Origin: Chitinophagaceae bacterium
Lineage (GTDB): Bacteria; Bacteroidota; Bacteroidia; Chitinophagales; Chitinophagaceae
Direction: 5' to 3'
Assembly: GCA_003526435.1 (NCBI GenBank)
Contig: DPWF01000397.1
Location: 12,330 to 25,338 of the forward strand
DNA length: 13,009 nt
Below, piece after piece: positions 8,101-13,009 of this stretch. Under the pieces are notes generated by a model. It did no database searches. It saw only the letters and a program-made list of their open reading frames with translations, and had not been told where the DNA came from. How positions within the stretch are numbered: the stretch's first letter is position 1; the number at the start of each line of letters is the position of its first letter. A program made the translations under genes and the position numbers.

Positions 8101-8752
8101 TAATATCATCAAATGTTACCCCTGCACTTTGCATGCGGTAATTATCGATATTAATCTGAAACTCTCTTTCAGGAGCACCTACAAGGTCAACACGGTTGAT
8201 CTGTGGAAGATCTTCCAGTTTATCTTTCAGGTCATCTGCATATTTTTTCAGCCTGGGCAAATCATAATCGCCACTCAGGTTTACATACATGATGGGCTGT
8301 TCACTGAAGCTTACTTCAAGAACAGTGGGTTCCTGGGTAAGATCGGTAGGCAGGTCCTGTTTGGCTTTATCAACCGCATCTTTTACTTTTTGTAAAGCGA
8401 TATCGGTTTTTACATCCGTATCAAACTCAACCATGATGGCCGAGAAATCCTGCTGAGAGGTACTGGTGAATTTTTTGATCTTGGCACCTGTAATACCCTT
8501 GATCTGTTTTTCAATAGGTCGGGTAACCAGGTTTTCAATATCCTTCGGAGAGTTACCTACATGCACTGTTTGTACATAAATAGTAGGGATAACAATATCC
8601 GGGAACTGCTCTTTCGGTAAAGTAACGAACTGGAAGATACCTGCGAGACTCACAAACAACATCATCAGGTAGATAGATGTTTTGTTTTTGATACTCCAGG
8701 TAGTAGGTCCGAATTCCTTGAACTTACCTTTTATATTTTCTAAAGCGCTCAT
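5153..8752 (-). CDS. RND efflux pump, inner-membrane permease subunit (AcrB/HAE1-like)
   Basis: 1199 residues. It is a proton-driven exporter that would work with the adaptor and TolC-like proteins encoded just upstream. TM1 is about 24-44, the first periplasmic loop about 45-345, TM2-TM6 about 350-507, TM7 about 601-622, the second loop about 623-955, and TM8-TM12 about 957-1131. Proton-relay residues are present: the Asp pair D420-D421 in GIIVDDAIVVIEN (TM4) and Lys 1028 in GIVVKNGILVIEF (TM10). It is about 150 residues longer than E. coli AcrB. The extra parts are a hydrophobic segment at 532-563 between TM6 and TM7, an insertion at about 1083-1106 before TM12 (NPKIFFGGDN), and an added C-terminal helix at about 1150-1171 followed by a basic tail. 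These features fit Bacteroidota RND pumps. Substrate (drug, solvent or other) cannot be told. It is the last gene of the operon, 55 nt after the adaptor stop. Confidence 0.95.
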   Translation of the reverse strand: MSALENIKGKFKEFGPTTWSIKNKTSIYLMMLFVSLAGIFQFVTLPKEQFPDIVIPTIYVQTVHVGNSPKDIENLVTRPIEKQIKGITGAKIKKFTSTSQQDFSAIMVEFDTDVKTDIALQKVKDAVDKAKQDLPTDLTQEPTVLEVSFSEQPIMYVNLSGDYDLPRLKKYADDLKDKLEDLPQINRVDLVGAPEREFQINIDNYRMQSAGVTFDDITAAVQRENVDISGGLLEVGNMKRNLQLKGQLKTAFDIQQIIVRNSNGAPIYLKDIAHVIDTIKEKESYARLDGKNVVTLNIIKRSGENLIETSDGVKKIVEEGKSVIYPTDMKAVITGDQSIQTRTSFNELVNSIVIGFVLVLIVLMFFMGVVNAFFVALSVPLSMFVAFVFLPGADLIVGTHVTLNFIVLFALLFGLGIIVDDAIVVIENTHRIFIEGKGKLTTAFSARVAAGEVFIPVLAGTLTTLAPFFPLLFWPGIIGKFMVYLPTMLIFTLAASLVVAFIMNPIFAVDFMNHPEGEEKEAKNAIFKKKGFWIAIVLGILLDIMGATFWGNLLLFFMILVVFNRYVLDDAIHNFQNKALPWIMSHYESLLRWALNGWRPVHLLLGTIALFFISLFIFVSSVGSGRIPVAFFPKGDPNQIFVYLKLPVGTNVEFTDSVTKVLEGRVNKILGTENGKQNPIVESIISNVAVGAGDPTAGDRSTRSELGRIQISFVEFEKRHGISTRPFLDQIRASMKGIPGAEISVDQESGGPPTDPPINIEIASEDFDAMIKGATSLKNYLDSIQVAGVEELKMDVDLKNPEITLIVDRQRALIEGVSTAQIGMEIRTALFGREVSKVKEGKEEYKIQLRNNEMQRKSLTDLLNMRISFRDMAAGGAVKHIPISALVKVEPTSTLGSVKRKNQKRLITLRSNVLTTEGYNATAVNAELAKHIGNFKGLPDGVTVKQTGEGEQQAETGAFLFNALLIALGLILLILVLQFNSVSKPVIILTEIIFSVIGVFLGFSITGMEVSVLMTGLGIVGLAGIVVKNGILVIEFADELRARGMKTKEAVIEAGKTRIIPVLLTALAAILAFIPIAVGFNINFITLFSELNPKIFFGGDNVVFWKPLSWTIIFGLAFAFFMTLIIVPAMYLIAERLRRPMRRMFGGKWISFMGIPPLTIIFLLLMVATLIRNRIARKKREKRLKNVTTVNQAFTGSWF

Positions 8753-8769
8753 ACAATTAGTTTAATTAA

Positions 8770-8790
8770 TCTTGAATCTTGCGTCTTGCG
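8770..8790. repeat. Three tandem heptads (TCTTnnn) in the adaptor-pump spacer
   Basis: TCTTGAA, TCTTGCG and TCTTGCG follow each other without gaps (8770-8776, 8777-8783, 8784-8790) in the 55-nt gap between the adaptor stop and the pump start. The 4-nt core is constant and the following triplet varies. The layout matches the heptad tracts at 12835-12919, which have a different core. The tract falls inside the operon transcript, 18 to 38 nt upstream of the pump start codon. Confidence 0.7.
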
Positions 8791-8807
8791 ACCTGCTGGT
8801 TCTATGG

Positions 8808-10001
8808 TTACTTACTGCTGGTAGTAATGGCCTGGCCATCGTATAAACTTTGAAAACCTTCTGTAATTACCAGGTCGCCTGATTGTAATCCTGATTTGAT
8901 CTCCAGTTTATCGCCGTAAAATTCACCAGCTATTACTACTTTTTTTCTAGCGATCAGCTTGCCATTTTCTTTGGATGCCACCATCACATATTTTCCTTTC
9001 TCATCATTCTGTAAAGTGTTTACAGGAACCACAATAGCATTGTTAAGTGTATAGTCCTGTATTTGCACTAGTGCAATCTGGTTAGGTCTGAAATCCTTAT
9101 CGTTAGGCAGTTTTGCTTCAATAAAGAAACTGCGGCTGATGGGGTTGATGATTTTACCAGATACAGATACAACACATTCAACTGATTTTTTAATATCAGG
9201 TAAAGTAATTCTCAGCTTAGATCCCTTACCCACCCTGTCGAGGTAGTTTTCAGGTACTTCGGCAGTAACTTTCAGGTTACTGGTGTTTACAATCTTAATC
9301 TGACCTGCACCAGCAAATAATTCACCTACGCGGATGTTTACGTCTTCTGCCACACCGTCTACATCACTGTACACAGAAGAAAACTGCAATTGTTCCCTTG
9401 AAATTTTTACCTGCTCTTCTGCGCCCTTTAATTGGCTCTCCAGCGTTTCTACATTATTTTTTGCGGTAATCAGTTGAACTTCGGTACCGATATTCTGATC
9501 CCAGAGATTTTTTTGTTTCTGGTACAGCGTTTTGGCAAATGATAATTGTGTTTTTAAAGTCTCAAGACCTTTTTCAGCGGCAATTAAACTCTGACGCTGA
9601 ATGGCGTCGTCTAATTTCAGGATCAGTTGCCCTTTCCTCACTACATCACCACGTTTAATGTAAACAGCCTTTACCTGTCCACCACCACCACGTGGGGTAA
9701 CAAAAGAAATGTTTTCTGATTCAATCTTACCCTGCAGATCAATATAGTGGGTGAAAGTTTCAGGTGCAACGGCAGCAAAAGCTACCAGCTTGGTATTTTC
9801 AGGTTTGGCAGAAGCAGGATCGAGTTTTGCAATGGTAGCTTCCAGTTTGCTGATCTCAGCTTCTATACCTTCTTTTTGTTTTTTTAATTCAGCCAGTTTG
9901 GCTTTTTCAGCGGTGGCCCCCGATCCTTCAGAAGAGCTTGCACCACAAGAGGCAAGCATTACTGCAGAAGCCAGCACAACGATTGAGAATATCTTTTGCA
10001 T
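8808..10001 (-). CDS. RND efflux periplasmic adaptor (membrane-fusion) lipoprotein
   Basis: 397 residues. A lipoprotein signal peptide has lipobox LASC with the modified Cys at 19, followed by a Ser/Gly-rich linker. Then come: an Ala/Lys/Glu-rich coiled coil (about 31-60); the first lipoyl half (about 100-131, GQVKAVYIKRGDVVRKGQLILKLDD read in parts); an alpha-hairpin (about 135-205, typical for docking on TolC); the second lipoyl half (about 206-235); the beta-barrel (about 240-318); and the membrane-proximal domain ending in GLQSGDLVITEGFQSLYDGQ. It should be anchored by lipid in the periplasm and link the RND pump to the outer-membrane channel. The extra N-terminal coiled coil between anchor and adaptor body is a departure from the shortest MFPs. 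It lies 20 nt after the TolC-like stop. Confidence 0.94.
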   Translation of the reverse strand: MQKIFSIVVLASAVMLASCGASSSEGSGATAEKAKLAELKKQKEGIEAEISKLEATIAKLDPASAKPENTKLVAFAAVAPETFTHYIDLQGKIESENISFVTPRGGGGQVKAVYIKRGDVVRKGQLILKLDDAIQRQSLIAAEKGLETLKTQLSFAKTLYQKQKNLWDQNIGTEVQLITAKNNVETLESQLKGAEEQVKISREQLQFSSVYSDVDGVAEDVNIRVGELFAGAGQIKIVNTSNLKVTAEVPENYLDRVGKGSKLRITLPDIKKSVECVVSVSGKIINPISRSFFIEAKLPNDKDFRPNQIALVQIQDYTLNNAIVVPVNTLQNDEKGKYVMVASKENGKLIARKKVVIAGEFYGDKLEIKSGLQSGDLVITEGFQSLYDGQAITTSSK

Positions 10002-10021
10002 ATACTTAGGTTTATTGGTAT

Positions 10022-11368
10022 TTATAATTTTCCGATTGCTTTTAAATAATCCACCCTGGCAATAATGGCACTATACAGGGCACTGATATAATTGGTTTGA
10101 GCCGTAACCAGGTCGGTTTGGGCTGCAGTGATCTCTGTGTTAGAACCTGTACCCACTTCGTATTTCTTTTTGGTCTGGTTGTACACGCTCTCTGCCAGTT
10201 GCATGTTTTTCTTCTGGAAATTCATAGTGGCAATGGCAGTTCTGAAATTTACCCTTGATTGCGCCACTTCATTATCAATATTCAGTTTAAGATTATCGAT
10301 CTGGTTTTCTGTCTGTTTCAGTTCGAACTGTGCTTTCTTGATGCGGGCATCTTTCCCAAAGTCATCAAAAATGGGAACAGAAATATTCAGACCTACAAAT
10401 GAAGTAGTAAACCAGTCGCCTTTACCAAAAAAGTCGAACTTGTTACGTTGTGCATTCTTGGTATAAGAGCCGGATAAAGAAACAGTAGGCAGATAGCTTA
10501 ACTGATAACGTCTGATATTGAATTCATTCAGTTTTTTACCGAGCGACAGGTACTGGTAATCTTTTCTGTCAGTATAATTGTAAGCAGTATCCAGCGTAAA
10601 GTCGTTACTTATCTGATCCTCGTTCAGTTTGTCTGATAATACCAATGTATCTGTAACAGGCATACCCAGCAGGGTTTTCAATCCCATATAACCCAGGTCG
10701 ATGCTATTAAGTGCCTTCAGCTTTTCAGTTTGCAGGTTGGCTACCTGAACAGCGATTTTGTCGAGATCAAGCTTTTCTGCAAATCCGTTTTTATACAACT
10801 CTTTGGTATCATGTTCGAGCTTGCTTAAACGACTGATATTGGCATCAAGCAGATCAATCTGCGTTTTACTCACTACCAGTTGATAATAGATCTTGTAGAT
10901 ATTGGTCTTGATCATCTCTTCCGTTACTTCCTTGTTCTTGGTTTGAAACTCAATAGAAGTTTTTCTGGCTTGCAGACCAATAAATACCTGACCATCGAAC
11001 AATAACTGCTGCAATTGTAAAGTAGCAGAAGCATTGTACTTAACACCAAAACGAACAGGAATAAATGTGCCTGGTGCGCCACCAAAAAACTCTCCGGGTA
11101 ATAATGATACGGGTAACTGTAAATAATCATTACCCGATAAAGTACCCGTTACGGAAGGAAGGGCGGCAGATGTAATGTCGCGGTTGGTTTGCTGTTGTAC
11201 CTGTATATTCAACAATGCATTTTTTACCTGTACATTGTTTTTATAGGCATACTCCACAGCTTGCTGAATGGTAAATTCATGCCGTGTAGCATTCTGAGCG
11301 TAGGTAATTGTACTAATTGCCAGCCCCAACAGTAAAACCATGCTTTGAATCTTTCTTCTTTTGCTCAT
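10022..11368 (-). CDS. TolC family outer-membrane efflux channel
   Basis: 448 residues. A Sec signal peptide runs to about residue 24 (basic SKRRK start, hydrophobic LLLGLAIST, cleavage likely after TYA before QNA). Two tandem outer-membrane-efflux-protein repeats follow (about 30-240 and 245-440). Each has the long Gln/Asn/Lys-rich helices and the short beta segments expected for a TolC trimer subunit. Typical end elements are visible: NFQKKNMQLAESVYNQTKKKYEVG, then TEITAAQTDLVTAQTNYISAL. It would form the outer-membrane exit duct for the pump encoded downstream. The start codon is 3 nt after the regulator's stop, so translation is probably coupled. Confidence 0.94.
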   Translation of the reverse strand: MSKRRKIQSMVLLLGLAISTITYAQNATRHEFTIQQAVEYAYKNNVQVKNALLNIQVQQQTNRDITSAALPSVTGTLSGNDYLQLPVSLLPGEFFGGAPGTFIPVRFGVKYNASATLQLQQLLFDGQVFIGLQARKTSIEFQTKNKEVTEEMIKTNIYKIYYQLVVSKTQIDLLDANISRLSKLEHDTKELYKNGFAEKLDLDKIAVQVANLQTEKLKALNSIDLGYMGLKTLLGMPVTDTLVLSDKLNEDQISNDFTLDTAYNYTDRKDYQYLSLGKKLNEFNIRRYQLSYLPTVSLSGSYTKNAQRNKFDFFGKGDWFTTSFVGLNISVPIFDDFGKDARIKKAQFELKQTENQIDNLKLNIDNEVAQSRVNFRTAIATMNFQKKNMQLAESVYNQTKKKYEVGTGSNTEITAAQTDLVTAQTNYISALYSAIIARVDYLKAIGKL

Positions 11369-11371
11369 AGT

Positions 11372-11986
11372 TTACTTTTTTAGTCTTTGTTGCTTATATT
11401 TTTGAATCATTTTGAGTCCCTTTGCGGAAGCCATACCATATAGAAAATTATCTGTGATTTCTGCGATGATCTGTGCTGCCGTGAATTTTGATGGAGGAAA
11501 ACTTTCTGTGTCGAACATCAGGAAAATAGTGGCCAACCTGAAGCGTGTTAATATTTCTACATCAATTTCCGACCTGTAGAGCTCATCTTTAATACCCCAT
11601 TCGAGATTTGATTTGATGAGCTCATAAAAAAACTTGTTTTTATGCTCAAGAAATTTTCTGTAAGCTTTAGGGTGATATTTTTCAAGATCAAACATTACAG
11701 AGGGGTTCATATGTTTGAGCATTTCCAAAGCCCTGTCAACGGTAAGCATCAGTTCATGAATGGCGTTTTCACTTTCCTCCCTGAAGCCGGTACAATCTGT
11801 TTTACTTTTATCAATCTCAATGCCGATCGCCCCCTCTACCAGTGCATCTTTATCTGCATAAAACTGGTAAATGGTCTTTTTACTCATGCCCAGGTGATTG
11901 GCAATCTCATCCATACTCACACTGCGCAGGCCATAGCGCATGAATAATTCATGTGCTTTGATCAATATTCTTTCCTGTGTTTCCAT
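11372..11986 (-). CDS. TetR/AcrR family transcriptional regulator
   Basis: 204 residues. The N-terminal helix-turn-helix is clear: RILIKAHELFMRYGLRSVSM (6-25), then DEIANHLGMSKKTIYQFYADKDALV (26-50 in parts), where SKKTIYQFYADKDAL is the recognition-helix region. The remaining 150 residues are an all-helical ligand-binding/dimerisation domain with no recognisable ligand signature. It is the first gene of a four-gene operon with the channel, adaptor and pump genes, so it most likely represses its own operon until an inducer binds. A matching operator-like inverted repeat lies 25 nt upstream of the start codon. The C-terminus is Lys/Gln rich. Confidence 0.93.
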   Translation of the reverse strand: METQERILIKAHELFMRYGLRSVSMDEIANHLGMSKKTIYQFYADKDALVEGAIGIEIDKSKTDCTGFREESENAIHELMLTVDRALEMLKHMNPSVMFDLEKYHPKAYRKFLEHKNKFFYELIKSNLEWGIKDELYRSEIDVEILTRFRLATIFLMFDTESFPPSKFTAAQIIAEITDNFLYGMASAKGLKMIQKYKQQRLKK

Positions 11987-12002
11987 ACGCTTAATTCGGG
12001 CG

Positions 12003-12042
12003 CAAAACTATGGAAACTTTATTCGTTACCAAAGTTTCCAAA
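12003..12042 (-). promoter_or_regulatory. Bacteroidota-type promoter of the efflux operon
   Basis: On the minus strand TAGTTTTG (12010-12003) matches the Bacteroidota -7 consensus TAnnTTTG exactly. TTTG (12042-12039) gives the -33 element, with 19 nt between the TTG and the -7 box. Transcription would begin near 11996, giving a leader of only about 10 nt before the regulator's ATG at 11986. The spacer contains the operator-like inverted repeat. Confidence 0.7.
12011..12040. promoter_or_regulatory. Probable TetR-family operator
   Basis: A perfect inverted repeat: TGGAAACTTT (12011-12020), a 10-nt spacer, AAAGTTTCCA (12031-12040). It fills the space between the -33 and -7 elements of the operon promoter and abuts the -7 box, so a bound dimer would block RNA polymerase. 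Assignment to the adjacent TetR protein is by position; no binding data can be read from sequence. Confidence 0.7.
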
Positions 12043-12133
12043 GGGTTTTTCGGATTAAATTTGGGTTAAGCGGTGATTTAAAAGGATAAATGAAATACTT
12101 CTGATTGTTAGTTTTTACCACTCCAACAGCACC

Positions 12134-12156
12134 GGCAATAGACCGATTGCCTTTTT
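12134..12156 (+). terminator. Terminator-like hairpin in the leader of the DUF502 gene
   Basis: GGCAAT (12134-12139), loop AGACCG, ATTGCC (12146-12151), then TTTTT (12152-12156). It lies 31 nt upstream of the DUF502 start codon, although no gene precedes it on this strand. The stem is short (6 bp), so it may be a weak terminator, a leader attenuator or chance. The rest of 11987-12186 holds the efflux promoter/operator; I see no convincing promoter for the + strand (nearest -7-like word is TAGTTTTT at 12109, without a -33 partner). Confidence 0.35.
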
Positions 12157-12186
12157 CTTAGTTACTTTACATTGAAATACAAACTG

Positions 12187-12831
12187 ATGAGTCAAACAGA
12201 GATTAAAGCCACACTACGCATCTACCTGAAAAAAATGCTCCAATATTTTTTCCAGGGTCTGATCGTACTGGCACCTATTGGTATTACGCTCTGGGTGGTT
12301 ATTGGCTTGTTCCGCTGGATTGATGGCTTTCTGCCCAACCTCATCTATAATTTATTCCCCGACTTACTAGAAAAAGACGCGGCCGGTAACCTGAAAAGCT
12401 TGCCAGGATTGGGTTTTGTTGTTGTAATTGCACTGGTATTACTTGTAGGATGGATATCTTCACTTTTTGTAGTAGGCAGACTTGTGACACTGCTGGATAC
12501 TGTTTTGGAAAAAACACCAGGAATAAAATTCATTTATTCATCGGTAAAAGATTTTCTCGAAGCATTTGCTGGTAATAAAAAGAAATTCGATAAACCAGTG
12601 CTGGTAAATGTTGATGCCTTTGACGTGTGGCGTATTGGTTTTATTACCCAGCAATCATCTGCCGACTTTGGTATGGAAAACCATGTAACCGTTTATGTAC
12701 CGCATTCTTACGCCATTTCAGGCATCACTTATATTGTTCCCAAAGATCGTATCAAACCACTTAAAGATATAAGTGCCGCAGATGCCATGAAATATACGGT
12801 ATCGGGAGGTGTTACCGATGTGCATGAGTAG
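12187..12831 (+). CDS. DUF502 family membrane protein
   Basis: 214 residues from the ATG at 12187. The frame could start five codons earlier at a TTG (12172), but the ATG is the more plausible start. Two hydrophobic segments are present: about 18-44 (FFQGLIVLAPIGITLWVVIG region) and about 73-96 (LGFVVVIALVLLVGWISSLF in part). The first includes the conserved APIGITLWV motif that marks the family. A soluble domain follows with PGIKFIYSSVKDF (111-123), DVWRIGFIT (146-154) and VTVYVPHSYAISGITYIVP (167-185). The PHSYAISG stretch replaces the PTTPNPTSG-like motif I expect in proteobacterial members, probably a lineage variant. The role of the family is unknown to me; it is expected to be an inner-membrane protein. 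It is divergent from the efflux operon. Confidence 0.88.
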   Translation: MSQTEIKATLRIYLKKMLQYFFQGLIVLAPIGITLWVVIGLFRWIDGFLPNLIYNLFPDLLEKDAAGNLKSLPGLGFVVVIALVLLVGWISSLFVVGRLVTLLDTVLEKTPGIKFIYSSVKDFLEAFAGNKKKFDKPVLVNVDAFDVWRIGFITQQSSADFGMENHVTVYVPHSYAISGITYIVPKDRIKPLKDISAADAMKYTVSGGVTDVHE

Positions 12832-12834
12832 CAA

Positions 12835-12919
12835 ATAGCCTATAGTTGATGGCAAATAGTTTTCCCACAAACAATATAAATAAACCATAAGCTATAGACT
12901 ATTAACTATACGCTATTTC
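12835..12919. repeat. Inverted pair of heptad-repeat tracts (ATAGnnn / CTATnnn)
   Basis: The left tract has four 7-nt units (ATAGCCT, ATAGTTG, ATGGCAA, ATAGTTT; 12835-12862). The right tract has CCATAAG, CTATAGA, CTATTAA, CTATACG and CTATTTC (12885-12919). The second core is the reverse complement of the first. 30 nt of the left arm (12833-12862) match the reverse complement of the right arm at 23 positions, so the region can fold into a long imperfect stem. The left tract starts 3 nt after the DUF502 stop codon and the right tract ends 27 nt before serC. Together they fill most of the 115-nt gap and may act as a terminator or RNA-stability element. Confidence 0.7.
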
Positions 12920-12946
12920 CCTACCTTGCGTTCTCAAGCAAGCAAC

Positions 12947-13009
12947 ATGAAAGTGCATAATTTTAATTCAGGACCATCTATCCTGCCTCAAACTGTTATG
13001 GAGCAGGCA
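12947..13009 (+). CDS. serC: Phosphoserine aminotransferase, N-terminal fragment (3' end outside window)
   Basis: Only 21 codons are visible: MKVHNFNSGPSILPQTVMEQ and one more. The HNFNSGPSILP start is the characteristic beginning of SerC (3-phosphoserine/phosphohydroxythreonine transaminase), a PLP enzyme of serine and pyridoxal-phosphate synthesis. Truncation is due to the window end. A possible -7-like word, TACCTTGC (12922-12929), lies 17 nt ahead of the ATG but has no clear -33 partner. Confidence 0.85.
   Translation, partial: MKVHNFNSGPSILPQTVMEQA

Noticed and set aside
12172..12186. TTG start five codons upstream for the DUF502 protein
   Set aside because: The ATG at 12187 is the stronger codon and the extra five residues add nothing family-like; it cannot be fully excluded.
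12835..12919. CRISPR array
   Set aside because: The repeat unit is 7 nt with a 4-nt constant core, without spacers of CRISPR length or cas genes.

Overview
The window looks like a chromosomal segment of a Bacteroidota bacterium, most likely in or near the Chitinophagaceae/Sphingobacteriia. The reasons are a SusC/TonB-receptor-like outer-membrane barrel protein, a TIGR02757 (DUF2400) protein, the Bacteroidota-type TetR-TolC-adaptor-RND order, a TAnnTTTG-type promoter box, weak Shine-Dalgarno use and moderate-to-low GC. The genus assignment is inference.

Layout. 1-2313 (+) is the 3' part of a large outer-membrane beta-barrel protein that begins outside the window. A perfect 38-bp palindrome (2316-2353) separates it from a convergent minus-strand cluster. 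Read 5' to 3', that cluster is an AIM24/TIGR00266 protein (4550-3756), a RibD-C/dihydrofolate-reductase-like protein (3722-3183) and a TIGR02757 protein (3138-2362). Next comes a compact 462-bp unit (4602-5063): a GxxExxY / PD-(D/E)XK-like gene whose coding sequence almost exactly fills the space between two 32-bp inverted repeats (31/32 identical). This is the most unusual object in the window.

5083-11986 (-) is a complete tripartite efflux operon: tetR-type regulator, TolC-like outer-membrane factor, lipoprotein adaptor and a 1199-residue RND pump, ended by a classic intrinsic terminator at 5083-5114. Ahead of the regulator, a perfect 10-10-10 inverted repeat (12011-12040) lies inside a good Bacteroidota promoter. 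This suggests that the regulator represses its own operon, so that pump, adaptor and outer-membrane channel would be made together upon ligand binding.

Divergent from it, 12187-12831 (+) encodes a DUF502 two-helix membrane protein, with a terminator-like hairpin in its leader. It is followed by an inverted pair of heptad-repeat tracts (12835-12919) and then the first 21 codons of serC (phosphoserine aminotransferase).

Two places hold 7-nt-period repeats with a fixed 4-nt core and a variable triplet: TCTTnnn between the adaptor and pump genes, and ATAGnnn/CTATnnn before serC. No tRNA, rRNA, CRISPR array or transposase gene was seen.
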